In this document: piece by piece, positions 48,701 to 59,861 of the stretch
Position numbering within the stretch: the first letter of the stretch is position 1
Layout: each line of letters begins with the position of its first letter
From: Cheilinus undulatus
Lineage: Eukaryota; Chordata; Actinopteri; Labriformes; Labridae
Assembly: GCF_018320785.1 (NCBI RefSeq)
Contig: NC_054875.1
Span: forward strand, 34,265,657 to 34,329,656
Reading direction: 5' to 3'
Length of the DNA stretch: 64,000 nt
Position numbers and translations under genes: made by a program
The notes under the pieces: generated by a model
The model's input: the letters and a program-made list of their open reading frames with translations, nothing else
What the model was told of the DNA's origin: nothing
Database searches by the model: none

Positions 48701-51700
48701 TGACGAGCTGACATTATCTTAATTAAAGAACTCACAGTTTCATTAGGAGCTAATTGGTTCTGTGTTTCTTACTTGAATCTTCTGCCATCATAAGGCTGTT
48801 TCCACTGCGAGAGCCGGGGGTTAATTACATGGCTTCAGAACTCACCAAGAAGGAAATTGAGGTAAGTGGATCATAAATGAAAACTTTAAATGACAATCAA
48901 ACCAGTTATAATGCAGTTGGGTGTTAACAATTATATGGTATCTCTTTTTTTTTTTAGGTTTGTGTCATTAATAATGTAAATAGAGTTCAGAGCTATAACT
49001 CAGCCATCAGTGAGCCAAATGAGTTTTCAAGATTTTTAAGTAATTGAGTTATAAAAGACGCTGGCATGGGGGGGTGTCCCTTTATGTCCTTCAACATTTG
49101 TATTTAACCTCTCTGAACATCAGGTGTAAATTACATTGTATTTGTTTAAAAAAAAAAAAAGTCATAAAAGCCCTTTACAAAAAAGGCCAACCCCCCTGTA
49201 ACTGAACATTCTTAAGAAGCCTAGTTTGTCTAGTAATCGTGGCATCTTCATAAAATGAGTCAAGCCTGTTTTAAACTGGCATATCTTACCTACAGTGTAT
49301 CTACACCGTAGCAAGGACTACATCCTTGTGCATTGCTGTGTTGCTCTGCATTAATCTGACCAAACACTACTCAGCAGTGCATTTTTATGCCAGTTACTGA
49401 TCCCGCTGCCTCATTTCCTGCTTGTTAGTGTTTAGGACATCATGACAACTTAAACAGAGCCTTTTATGTTGAATTTGGGGTTGATTCATCTTGAGCAGCG
49501 GTTGATTATACTGCATTTACTGCAAAGACGAAAAAGAGGAGGAGATAGAAGTTCAGCTGCTGAATCAGTTGAGGCAGACGACGGGGAATGTTTTACAGTC
49601 GTTCAGCCACTGAGAGATATTGATGAGGAAATGCATGAATGATAGTTTCAGTAGGTTTGACTAGTTTGTTATGGGCTTCTCCTGTGGACCGATCCCAGGG
49701 ATGGCATTCAACATGTAGTTACTTTTTTGAAGAGGTGAACATCAGGCTACATGCATAAGTCTCAGTGTAGCATCCAGGGCTACACAGAACTGTGGTGTAT
49801 GATACAGCATAGATTTAACACAAGATTATAACTCAGGCTTTAAATCAGGATATATTTTTCAATGTAGACATTTTTTTACTTGGTAGGACACAAGTATGTC
49901 ATTAATTTGCTAACATTTTTAACCATTATCCTGTTACCTTGTATAAAGTTTAGTGAAATATGTCAGCCCTTTTCAATAGACATTGCAAATAGTCACATCA
50001 AGAGACCCTATACCACTAAGCCATCTGCGGGCCATAATTTCATTTCTTAATTTGTATCTGTAAACCAGACCAAAGAGACTAGCTAAAACTTGCAGCAGGT
50101 TGCTCTGTTCTTAAAAACCATATCAGTCCACACTGTTGCAACTGAAACAGACAACACATCCTTCCCATAGAAACAACTCGCACAGTCACTAATTCAAAGT
50201 TAATTGATTCTTAAGTTACTGAACAATAAATCTGTCTCAACAAGGAAATTGCTGCACACTATCTTTGTTATAACAAAGATATCCACTGAGGATATGTCAT
50301 TTTCCACTGACAAATTTAGCAGCTATGGCCTTGAGGCTGTCTACAGGCTGAAGTTTCTTGGCGAAAAGTAAAAAATTAACGGCAGATATCATTTCCAAAA
50401 TTTACAATAAGAAATTGAATACTTACACTTAAAACAAACAATGTTGCCACTTATAGCCTTTCAAAATGAGACGTTTATTTCCCATGTGGCATTTATCTGC
50501 TTGCAGCTGTCTAAAACCAGCTGTCTGCGATTTGCTGAACTGAGTCACAAGCATTATCATCAGACTGCTTGATTATCACTACAGTGATTCGTTCAGACAG
50601 CTGCCACTGTCGCCAGCGACGTTCCAAATTAGACGGGTCAAGTTGCGAATGTTTGGTCTAAGCTAGGTGTGATAATAGCTGGACCTGCTTTGTACTATTG
50701 GCATATTAAAAGTTGAAAGTGTGCCAGTCTTTAATGTGATTCTTAACCCTGAACATTTAAGCATCCAGTTTCTTATATTCTTGCCTCCACTGTCTTTGTT
50801 CACTAGGCATTTAAGAAGAATGAGGACGCTAAAAGAAGGCTGGTCGAGTCCTATGAACTCATGTTGGGCTTCTATGGCATCCGTTTGGTCAACAAAGAGA
50901 CAGGAGAGGTGAAACGAGCAGACAACTGGAAGGAGCGATTTGGAAATCTAGAGCGGTAATTGTTTGAATATTTTTACATTGCTATCATTTTTAATTGTTC
51001 CCTTTTGTTGGTGATTTTTGCCTAACTCGTTCTTTTTTGCAGGAATATGCACAACAACCTGCGCATCACTCGCATCCTGAAGAGCCTGGGTGAGCTGGGT
51101 TTTGAGCACTATCAGGCCCCTCTCGTTCGCTTCTTTCTCGAAGAGACTCTGGTTAAAAAGACCCTTAGCAGTGTGAAACGCAGCGTCCTCGACTACTTTC
51201 TGTTCGCTGTGCTGGACAAGCGGAAACGTCAGGAGCTTGTGCGCTTTGCATACCTTCACTTTGAGCCAAAGGATAAGTTTGTGTGGTGCCCCAGGAAGAT
51301 TCAGAAACAATTCAGAAAGGCAGAGAAGAGATCTGATGCAGTTGGGAACGGAGATGGAAAAGAGGAAGTGTATTCACGGAGTAAGAGCAAAGATGGAGAA
51401 GTAGTTGTGCAACAAAAAGAGGAAGGACTGGATAGTGTCACAAAGGCTCAGAAAGGAGCCGATAAAACTGTGTGTAAAGATAAAATAGAGTCAGAGGCAT
51501 CCCCTGAGCCAAAACAAGACGCAGAGACTGTAGGTAATGGAAATGCAGAAGCAGAATCTAATAATGATAACTTGGGCAATGGAAATGACTCAACAGATGA
51601 TGCTGATGAGATGGATCAGTCACCCAGTCCGGAGTCTGTGACGTCAAAACCTGAGCCCTGTGCGGACAGTGAGGAGAAATTTACCAACAACTCAAAGGAC

Positions 51701-52147
51701 GGCAAGCAGGAACCAGACAACATTATGCAAACAGATGGGGACATAGACACTGAGAAACCACCGAAGAAGAAGCGAGAGGATAATAAGGTGCTGCCAAGCA
51801 ACGGCTCCGCTGGGGACTTGGACGGCGGTGGGCAGATGGAGGAAAAAGCCGGTGCTAATAAAGCTAGTGGTCAAATGAGCCCATCATCCCAAACTCCTCT
51901 TAAGACTTCAAAACACTCACCCTCACTTTCTTCAGGAAGGGAGGAAAAAATCCCAAGGACTGATTTTAATCAAGTGCCAGATAAAAAAGAAGAGGAAGAA
52001 ACGTCACTGGAAAATGTGTCGGCTACAAATGGGTCAGAGACGAGCACCGATAAAGGTGTGGAGGAACAGGCGAACGGGAAGGAGTCGGAGGATGCTGATA
52101 TGGAATCAAACCCCTCAAGCTCAGACCAAAATATGGGGAATTCATGA
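45751..52147 (+). CDS. ogfr: Opioid growth factor receptor
   Basis: OGFR binds met-enkephalin and restrains cell proliferation; it is a nuclear-envelope and nuclear protein unrelated to classical GPCR opioid receptors. Seven coding exons join in frame to 559 aa: 45751-45882, 46394-46459, 46544-46625, 46716-46794, 48795-48861, 50807-50955 and 51043-52147, with GT donors and AG acceptors throughout. The conserved OGFr region runs from about residue 47 to 277: NMRAAKDMQNYRRGYP, HSYIQWLFPLREPGVNY, YELMLGFYGIRL, then HNNLRITRILKSLGELG, QAPLVRFFLEETL, LDYFLFAV. Exon 7 also encodes a hydrophilic, Glu/Asp/Lys/Ser-rich tail of about 280 residues with a PKKKRED nuclear-localisation-like motif at 432-438. 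The tail lacks the 20-residue tandem repeats of human OGFR. The start has an acidic N-terminus (MEDDCVCEYD) and no competing in-frame ATG nearby. Intron 4 holds a Tc1 relic. The ogfr-col9a3 order matches human 20q13.33. Confidence 0.93.
46985..48250 (-). pseudogene. Tc1/mariner relic (family D) in ogfr intron 4
   Basis: On the minus strand the element starts near 48250 with ATATTCTCATATTTTGAG-like ends. The N-terminus follows near 48176: MGKTADLIVVQRTI, then ERAGCS (helix-turn-helix). The middle has VMIWGAMTSAAVGPLCF near 47600. The other end, AATTAGAATATCATGAAAAG, lies near 47005-47025. Frameshifts and stops make it inactive. It accounts for most of the 2-kb intron and is antisense to ogfr. 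Confidence 0.8.
48862..50806 (+). other. ogfr intron 5
   Basis: GTAAGT donor and CTAG acceptor. It contains a T-run near 48946 and AT-rich sequence, with no recognised transposon or RNA gene. Confidence 0.6.
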
Positions 52148-52800
52148 ATAAACTGGATGATAGAAGAAAAACATTAGTTTGAACATAAATGAAATGTAAT
52201 ATAGGGTCAGAGTATGATTTTTCTGAGCCTTATTTCTACTATATTTGATGTTTAGATATTGATTCTTTTCACTTCGAAGGAGAATATGAATTCATTAACT
52301 CTATTGTGGGACTGGACGAGACTCAGTTTCTACACGGCCATCAGAAAATATGAAAGGAAGAGGCTCGTGATATTCTGTAGTTTGTATAACTGGTATACAT
52401 AATTTCAAAATCTTTGGAAAACTTGAACTGCTGTGATCTGTGAGGACAGGATTCTGTGATTGACAAAGTGGAACATGTCATTAGATTCTTTTTTATTTCA
52501 AGATATATTTTTGAGCTTTTTTGCCTTTAATCAGAGAGGAGGTCACTGGATAGTCGGGAATAGGGATGAGAGAGTGGGGGTGATTTGGTACAAATTGAGA
52601 TTCTTTTAAATCGATCTGCAAAAATACTAACGCTGCTGTTAATAATCAGACTGTTTGCATCAAACTCATGCTTGTCATCTGATAAAGTATTTCAGGGTCA
52701 AACTTCAATAAATAAGCTAGCACCAGGCAAGGTCAGAGTGTCAAACAACTTGTAAAATTCAGCAGAACTGCACATACAGTACATTTACAGCATCATAATT
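52148..52800 (+). other. Probable ogfr 3' UTR
   Basis: The sequence downstream of the ogfr stop. AATAAA at 52707-52712 is a candidate polyadenylation signal about 560 bp after the stop. Another AATAAA overlaps the stop codon itself and is too early to be likely. Confidence 0.35.
52707..52712 (+). terminator. Possible polyadenylation signal for ogfr
   Basis: AATAAA within TTCAATAAATAAGC, about 560 bp downstream of the ogfr stop codon and just upstream of a SINE. Candidate only. Confidence 0.35.
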
Positions 52801-52844
52801 ATATGAATATTATTATTATTATTGTTTGTTTTTTAAAGATTATT

Positions 52845-53012
52845 TCTGGGGGCTTTTTTGGCTTTTTGATAGGGCAGCTTGAAAGAGACAGGAAACATGG
52901 GGGAGAGGTTGGGGGGAATACATGCACTAAACAGCGCAGACTGTGTGCACTGAGGACTATTGCCTCTGTATATGGGTGCCTGTTCTACCCACTGAGCTCA
53001 ACCAGCGCCCAA
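52845..53012 (-). mobile_element. tRNA-derived SINE (family 1)
   Basis: On the minus strand: GGGCGCTGGTTGAGCTCAGT, GGGTAGAACAGG (A-box-like), GGCTCATAT-like middle, a GAGGCAATAGTCCTCAGTGC block, a C/T-rich part, and a tail on the plus-strand left side (TTTTTTGGCTTTTTGATAGG). It is diverged from the 24.5-kb copies. Confidence 0.7.
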
Positions 53013-53014
53013 TT

Positions 53015-53945
53015 CTCTAAATATTATTTTACAAGAAATGTTTCATAGGGTGGAAATCATATTTTTACACAGCTTGTTGGATAGTGGGTGGAGTAGTTGA
53101 ATATGACACCTAAGCTGTATCATATTTGGAAATTATGGACCATCTTGTTTACATTTGCGGACTTGTCACATGTAAAAAGAAAAAGAAAAAAAAGTATGAG
53201 TAACATGCCTTATATGTCATGTTTGAGTAGTTTCAGACTTAACCTGCAAGCTCCCTTGAAAATCTTGACCTCCTTTGTCTGACGTGGAAAACTTCCTGCT
53301 GTGATTGACAAGTGTGCAAAAGCAACTCATGATAATTCTAAGTGCAGAGATGAAATGTTCATGAAATTTCCAGGTGTACATATGAAATAACAGTTTAATA
53401 TTATAATGAAAGGACAAACTATGTAATTCAATGTAATGTAATTCTTAGTACTTCCGATAGTACAGGATATCCATTGTTACATTTGAATTGACAAATTTAA
53501 AAATGGCCTTGATAAAACCACAATTAGTTTGGCCTTATGAAAATCCAACAACAAACATGCAAACATCGTTTGCCAACAAACGACAGATTTTCCTTGTATT
53601 CAACATGAGCAAAGACCAAACCATGAACACAGAGTATCAGCCTAACTCAAAATAGGGTTGTATATTTCTGTATGAATTATACTTTGTTTACCCCAAGAAT
53701 GAAACAGATCATACAACATTAATCTGACTAATAACACAGCAGTTATCTTTGATATTTATCAAATGTAATTAAAGCAGGAGTACTATTTTCAGTCATGAAG
53801 TTGTGTATTTAAAGCTGTACAACTCCATACTTGGGAAGTGTTGAAACAAGTAACTATAACAACATCTAATGATTTGTTACAGGAGTGGGTATTGGAATTT
53901 TGCTGATATCTTATAGGCCATTATTTACAGATTCTGAGATTGCCA
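53015..53945. other. Spacer, nothing recognised
   Basis: AT-rich sequence between the SINE and the hAT-like element. Confidence 0.4.
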
Positions 53946-53957
53946 AGAGGTCTAGAC

Positions 53958-55023
53958 TAGTGGTTCTTAAATAGTATGGAGGAAAGTGTAGGTGTGTTGT
54001 GGAAATATATAAAACCATACATTATAACTGCAACTGTTAAACAACTTAAGTTGCTGTAATATGTTTTAAAGAGGCTATTTTATATGGATATGGTGTGCCT
54101 TGAGATTTTGACTCAATCTTAGGTGTGCTTTGGGCAAAGAAAGGTTAAAAACCACTGGTCTGGCCCCAGGACCCAGCACTACTCAACCAGCCACTCAAAT
54201 CTATTAAATTAAAAAAAGATGGAACAAAACGTGACTGAACACTGAGACAGGACAAAAAATGGGGAGGACATGCATGTATTTGTTTTATTTTGATATTTTT
54301 ATCACTAGTAAGGTGTCAGTTTGGGTAGTTTCTTAAGAGATATCAAAAAATATGTTATGGGAAAAGCAGCTTTTCCATCCCCTGATGACTAAATAAGTTG
54401 AGAACTTGAAAAAAAGACTCATATTCAGTCAGGAACACTCATACATTTTACCATTTTATTGCAGAATGATGTACAGTTATACTTGACAGAGAAGACTGCT
54501 CAAATGATGCTCCTAGGTTAGTCAAGCAGCAGGCTTTTACTTTCCAGGTAGTGTGTAGCTAGAAACCCCAATATGGATGGATACATTAATGACAATGCGT
54601 ACTACATACAAAAAAATAGTTCCGAAGCAATTAATCCACAGTAGCATGAATCTGAATGATGGTGAAACAAGCTTTATGCTATAAAGGAGGAGGCTGGGGT
54701 GGAGGAGGTTAAGCTTCGCCTGCAGCAGCGGCGTTAATGTAAGCAGGAGATGAGTGAGAAGTACGTCATATTTAGATACACCACTGTGCTGAGAGAAAGC
54801 TGTGATTGCTGTGGGAGTTGGGAGGGGATAATTGGGATCAGCTGGCTGTCAGCTGATCACAGCTGGGCATATGACTACCATGTCCTGCATGAACAAATAC
54901 GGAGCTTCCTTTATACTCATGGCAAAATCAAGTAAGATAAGATTACGAATCCATATTGAGGACCCGAAGAAGTCAGCTCATTGACCCACTTTTTGGTCCT
55001 GGCCCACCAGTTGAGAACCACTG
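53958..55023. mobile_element. hAT-like non-autonomous element with 8-bp duplication
   Basis: The left end TAGTGGTTCTTAA and the inverted right end CAGTGGTTCTCAA match at 11 of 13 bases. The element is flanked by GTCTAGAC (53950-53957) and GTCTAGAG (55024-55031), 7 of 8 bases. It encodes no transposase. A second inward-facing AAAAACCACTG end occurs at 54148-54156, so a smaller 200-bp element may be nested or may share the left end. The interior 54395-54905 recurs inverted at 23590-24120. Confidence 0.7.
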
Positions 55024-55029
55024 GTCTAG

Positions 55030-56900
55030 AGGTTAGGTTGCATTGCTAAGAAGTTGTTCTTCCAAGCAGATACCCCAGGGTTCATTCTGTCTTCAGCCCC
55101 TTTCTCACGTCATCCCCTGCTCTCTCTTCCTGATGTCCTGCACTATTCATTGCCTTATCTTTTCCAAAAATAAGGGCAAAGAAAAAACAAAAATCTTTAT
55201 TAAAAAATGAAATACCTGATGCATAGATGAATGAATTCTTACTGGACTTTGAGTGCAGCCAGAACTTTGTTTTGGTCTTTTAATGGACGTAAACAAATAT
55301 GGAATATCATCAGCCTCATCCCCAATGTTTCTTATAAGTAAGACTGTCAATAGCTGGTATTTAATACTGAAAGCACTATTATTAATGTATATCAATGAGA
55401 TGAATTGGTTTCAGCATTTTTAACACCTTAATACTTTTAACAATTGAGCAAAGTTTTTGCACTGATAGAAGATTAATTGGATAACTTGTCCTTCTGTTTT
55501 TTTAGCTGATTTTATGTGAGTTAAAGTTTGTGTTTCTGCCAGACCCTGTTGTTCTGATGGAATCAAGACTGAATGTCACCTAAGTTATATGTCAATAATC
55601 TTGCACAGTCTGCGTGTTCATGCAGATTTGGGAAGTAGACTTTTGAACATTTAGAGCCTTGCCAAAAAATGTGATCGGACTGGTTGATTGTACAAAATGT
55701 ATGTATGTTGGCAGAAATCAATACGCTTTGGCTATGAGTTAAATCCACTGTATGCTAATTTGACATGGGTGCAGTCATGAAATTTTACAAGCCAGGTCAA
55801 CAATATTGATGCATCTTTTTACATTTGCACTTAGTTTTCACTATTTGTTGAAGTTTTGGTATTTGCAGAATGAAATGGTAATAACTTTACAAAAGTGCTG
55901 AATTCTTTATAATGACTCTTTTCCCTACTACATATCTGGCTGTTAACAAATCAGAATAAAGTGATACTATTTTTGGATGTTTTTATGATATTGATCTGTG
56001 TTTAGCCAAAGTCCGACTACAGTTAGTTTATTACATTGTAACTCTCAAACTAACACTGTGGTAGATGTCAGCTTTTGCTCCTATTCCTGAGACTCTTTTT
56101 TTGATTTTTCCAGTGAAGCATAAAGTCAGAAATACCTTCTCCAGCCTCAGTGAAGACACGACTCGCAGTAAAAGAAGAAGAAAGATGCTTGAGATATCGA
56201 TGCAACCCAATCTGTTCAGACCTCAGGATCAATGTGCGTCTGAGGCTGTGAGTCAGGAGGGAAAAATATCTACTGTTCAAGTTTGAGTTTGCTGTTTGTT
56301 TTTGCCCGCCTCTATCTATAGATCTACCCCTTCTCTGTTTGACACTATAAATAAAACATCTAACACTCTTATGTTGACTTATTTTAAGTTAAGATCAGAA
56401 GTAGTGCTCAGAGTATTCCTCTTTTTAGGGGAAGTGGATTTTCAATTTGTTTTTACTAATTTTACATTTTTGACATGTTTATTCAATGCACATCAATTTA
56501 TGAATGACAGTTGTTACACTGTCTTTGGTGGTACAGAAATAAGTCAATAGTTTTAAAAAAAATCAGCATCTACTAGGCTTTAATACAAAGTATTCTAACT
56601 TTTTAATCATAAATGCTAAACATTCATATGTTAAGTAGTTAGATAAGTGGCATTAGCTATCTTTTTTTCCAATTACAGAACAGTTTATCAAATTTTTGAG
56701 TTTGGAATTTGTAATTGCCAAGATGACATTTTCAGTCAAGGTGCATTTGAATTTATTGTTAACATTTAAGTTTTCAGTATTTTATATAGCTTTAAATTAC
56801 ATAAAATTCAAGAAAAAAATCTTACCATTATAAAAAATGATCCTGCAGGCATCATTTTCATCCAACACACTATTAACAACTTTTCACAGTGAAATGGCTA
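55030..56900. other. Gene-free spacer
   Basis: No exon or transposon was recognised. ORFs near 56065-56286 on both strands lack motifs. Confidence 0.4.
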
Positions 56901-56904
56901 CACA

Positions 56905-58110
56905 GTGCCTACAAAAAGATAGTCACCCCTTAAATGTTTTACCCTTTTATTGATTTTTATCAGTCATGATCTATGTAGTTTGGCTTTTTTGACCAAAAAC
57001 ATGATTTTTAAAAAAACATGATATAAAAAATCAAGTAAACAAATATAAGATAAAATAAATAATAAATATTCACCCCTTTCAAGTCAGTATTTAGTTGATG
57101 CAACTTTGCAATTACAATTACAACACTGAGTCTGTGTGGATAGATCTCAGTCAGGCTTGCACATCTGGAACTGCACTTTTCAAGTCCAGCCACAAACTAT
57201 TGAATTGAAGTCTGGGCTTTACTCGGCCTTTCCAGAAAATTCACCTTGTTGTCTTTACACCATTTCTGTGTAGCTTTTGCTGTAGGCTTTGGGTCATTGT
57301 CTTACTGGAAAATAAATCTTACAAGCCGTAGTTTTCTTGCTGATTTAATATAATTGTCCTCCAGGATTTTCCTTTATTTTGTCTCATTCATTTAACACTC
57401 TACCTTAACAAGTCTTCCAGGCCTGGTTGCCGAGAAGCATCCCCACGGCATGATGCTGCCACCACCGTGCTTCACTGTAGGGATGGTGTGTTTGTGATGT
57501 CCACCAAATATAATGTATTGTCTGATCAACAAAGCACCATTTTGATCTCAACAGACCATTTAATCATGGAGTCGCCAACATGCCTTTTGATGAACTCTAG
57601 TCAAGATTTAATACAAGTTTAATACAAGTTTAATACAAGAACAGTGGCTTTCTCTTTGCCACTTTCCTATAAAGGTTTGACTGGTTAAGAATCCAGGCAA
57701 CATTTGCTGTATGCAGAGTCTCCCCCATCTCAGCTGCTGAAGCTTGTAACTCCTTCAGAGTAGTCATAGGTGCCTGGCCCTTCTCACTAGTCTCCTTCTT
57801 GCAGAGACAGTTTGTGAGGACGGTCTGAACTAAGCAGATTTACACATGTGCCATAGTCCTTCCATTTCTTGATGATGGATTTAACTGAACTCCAGGGGAT
57901 GTTTAGTGCCTTGGATGTTTTTTGTATCAATCCCCTGACTTATACTGTTCAATAACCTTTTCCCCCTGATCCCCGGTTCATTAACTGTGAGACAACTGAC
58001 ACCAACTGGCTGGACATTACATGTTATGGGAAAAATCAGTTTAATAACATGTACGCATACAAGTCCTCTTCTATAATGATGTATGTTCTGTCCTTTCACT
58101 TAGTTCAGCC
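56905..58110 (-). pseudogene. Nearly full Tc1/mariner element (family C), minus strand
   Basis: The right-hand terminal sequence ACAGTGCCTACAAAAAGATA, GTCACCCCTTAAATGTTTTA opens at 56905. On the minus strand the transposase includes a DNA-binding part near 57850-57700, a WSDET-like region near 57550, the [15 protein letters not shown] motif (plus strand GCATGATGCTGCCACCACCG, 57448-57467) and QDNDPKAYSKSYTEMV-like blocks near 57290-57250. Frameshifted and inactive. A short duplication, AATACAAGTTTAATACAAG, occurs near 57610-57640. Confidence 0.8.
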
Positions 58111-58114
58111 ACTT

Positions 58115-59635
58115 TGTGTTCAATCTAAGGTCCAAACTTCCTCAGTGTGATTGAGTAGTTAAGAGTTGTCAGATGTTTGGATCACTATTTCTCATTTGAA
58201 AGGTGGTGGTGGATCAGCTAGACCAGTTGAGAACTACTGCTGTAGCCGTTTAATGTTGGATTTGACTGGAGGCCAGTGTGGCCAATTATTCCTGCAGTTA
58301 TAAATATTTATTGCTAATTAAACATGACTGGTTGAAGGGAGATTTTCCATGGTTTACATATAACATATAGCCCATTCATTTAAAAAAAAAAAAATCCTCT
58401 GGATTTTAAAACAGCTTGTAAAATGTGGCCCATCTAGGTCACTGACTTATGAGTGGTATGGGTGGTAAGAAATTTGTGTGCACAAATACATGAATGAATG
58501 GCATCTCTTTGCCCTTTTATATTTCCCCTAATCAAATTCAAGTACTACAAATGAACTGTCACTCAGATGATATATTCTTGTGTATGTTTTTTTTTCAGTT
58601 GGAAGAGAGTGAAAAGATACAAGCTTAAGTTTAATTCCTCAAGCAATAAAAATACAAAAAGTAATGCATGTACTAAGTCACACTTTAAAGTACAAAACAC
58701 GGTAAAATGCAAAGTAGACATACAGTAGTACATACATTTTTGGTTTTCCTACAGAAACAAGCTTATGTCTCATTATCTCAAGAAAATGACAAAGCTTAAG
58801 TCTTTGCAGAACTAATTGTCCTTAATATGTTTTGTACAGAGTCGGCCCCGTAGACTGTATATTAGCATGGACAGAGAAACAGCTGCTTGGGAGTGAGGAC
58901 AAAATATTCAGTCCCCCACCGGACAGCTGCAGTACAAGTCACAAACCCACTTCCTCATTTATGATTGATAAGACATGTTCCAGCTTGAGCTATAAATATG
59001 ATAATCCTTTCAGTGTGCTTTTCAAAGTAAAAGCCCTTTTTCTCTGACAATATTACCCAAGTTTGAACACAGTGCATTGATTCTGAATTAGTTACAGGGG
59101 CAGTTATTTAGTTATTAAAATCACTTGTAAAGTTTTTATTAGATCTGTCTCTGGGTCTCTGCATAAAGTTTTTTTTTTGCACTAGGATGTTGGCTGAGCA
59201 TTAGTTTTGATATATATGTTGATAATAAGTCTACATTATTGGTACGTTTTAATCCAAATTTAGCCTAGCAACTGGCTCTTCACCCTTTTCTTTAGGCCTA
59301 GAAATGTGCATTATGAAATCTATAAAACCCAGAAATTGAGGGGTCTTGCAGACCGCAGATCTCAGACACTCCCCGACGCAGACCACTAGTGAGATGCCAC
59401 CACAGTCAGATTGGAAGTGACCTAATTTAGCAATGTATTTCCACTGATAAACATTATTTTTGATTCAGCTTTATTCTAAACGAAGTCTGATAGTTAAATT
59501 CATAGTATAACTGCATTGCAAACATTACAGACTAAGCAACAGTTCTAAATAAAACAGAAAAAAGGTCACATGACTAATCATGGATGTAAATATGTGTTGA
59601 CCTCTTTTAGAAGTAGTTGCATGAACAGTGGCTCA
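58115..59635. other. Gene-free spacer
   Basis: AT-rich, no exon or transposon was recognised. An AGACCAGTTGAGAACTACTG word near 58218-58238 resembles the end of hAT-like elements but has no partner. Confidence 0.4.
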
Positions 59636-59639
59636 CTTT

Positions 59640-59861
59640 AGCTTCATCAGCTTTAGATAAAGCTAAAATAGCCACACTAGCCACATGGTTAACATTACTA
59701 TGTGGGCCAAAGTAGCTACAGTAGGTTTAGCAAATGTAGCTTAAGCTTGCATAGATGTTAGCTGCATAGATAAGGTAACTGTATAGCTAAAGCTCACTTA
59801 TCAACGAAGCTAATGTTGGCTAAGTAGCTGCTTAAGTTTAGCAAACACAGCACAAGCTAAT
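59640..59861. repeat. AGCT-rich repeat block 4
   Basis: AGCTAAAATAGCCACACTAG, GTAGCTTAAGC and TAGCTAAAGCTCACTTATCA resemble the blocks at 6541, 10770 and 32465. It directly abuts the broken MITE copy at 59862. Confidence 0.65.
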
